The translations under genes were made by a program, and so were the position numbers. Positions 7,358-7,362 of a stretch of DNA of 7,362 bases are shown piece after piece (positions within the stretch are counted from its first letter, which is position 1; each line of letters opens with the position of its first letter). A model generated the notes under the pieces. It made no database searches. It was not told the DNA's origin and saw only the letters and a list, made by a program, of their open reading frames with translations. Source of the stretch: Caldilineae bacterium (GTDB taxonomy: Bacteria; Chloroflexota; Anaerolineae; J102); assembly GCA_003694905.1 (NCBI GenBank), contig RFJM01000092.1, positions 1-7,362 on the forward strand. Reading direction: 5' to 3'.

Positions 7358-7362
7358 CAAGA

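Overview
This window holds one purine-nucleotide operon, read entirely on the minus strand, with its upstream control region and a short non-coding tail. In transcription order, from right to left, the genes are guaB (IMP dehydrogenase), purL (synthetase subunit of FGAM synthase, carrying an N-terminal PurS-type duplication), purQ (glutaminase subunit of FGAM synthase) and purA (adenylosuccinate synthetase). All four are full length with intact catalytic motifs. No mobile-element gene, CRISPR array, rRNA or tRNA is visible, and I see no sign of an undescribed multi-gene system. The coding part is conserved core metabolism; the less ordinary material is the architecture of PurL, one active-site variation in PurA, and the structured DNA upstream of guaB.

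Organism: a bacterium with high GC content (by eye in the low to mid 60s percent). Three features point, by inference, towards Chloroflexota (Anaerolineae/Caldilineae-like): the PurS-PurS-PurL fusion beside a separate PurQ of about 250 aa, a PurA with EGQLG in place of EGAQG, and GC-rich palindromic intergenic repeats of the CCCTCTCCGC/GCGGAGAGGG type. This assignment comes from memory of family features and no search was run.

Layout: 1-164 is non-coding sequence downstream of purA, with a small inverted repeat at 143-158. purA is 165-1445, purQ 1529-2293, purL 2321-5242 and guaB 5245-6747. Upstream of guaB, 6748-6923 contains a probable extended -10 promoter (TGCTACAAT), a 10-bp palindrome just inside the transcript, and a 10-bp perfect hairpin followed by a U-rich tract. 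A second, mutually exclusive hairpin shares one arm with the first, which together look like a transcription attenuator. The rest, 6924-7362, has no convincing gene. It contains an 8-bp periodic ACGT array (7092-7131) and an 85-bp near-palindrome (7273-7357).

How the genes work together: PurL and PurQ (with PurS built into PurL) convert FGAR to FGAM on the way to IMP. GuaB then diverts IMP to XMP and so to GMP, while PurA diverts IMP to adenylosuccinate and so to AMP. The operon therefore couples one ATP- and glutamine-dependent step of de novo synthesis to the first committed step of both branches from IMP. Spacings of 2, 27 and 83 nt on one strand support a single transcript controlled from the guaB leader.
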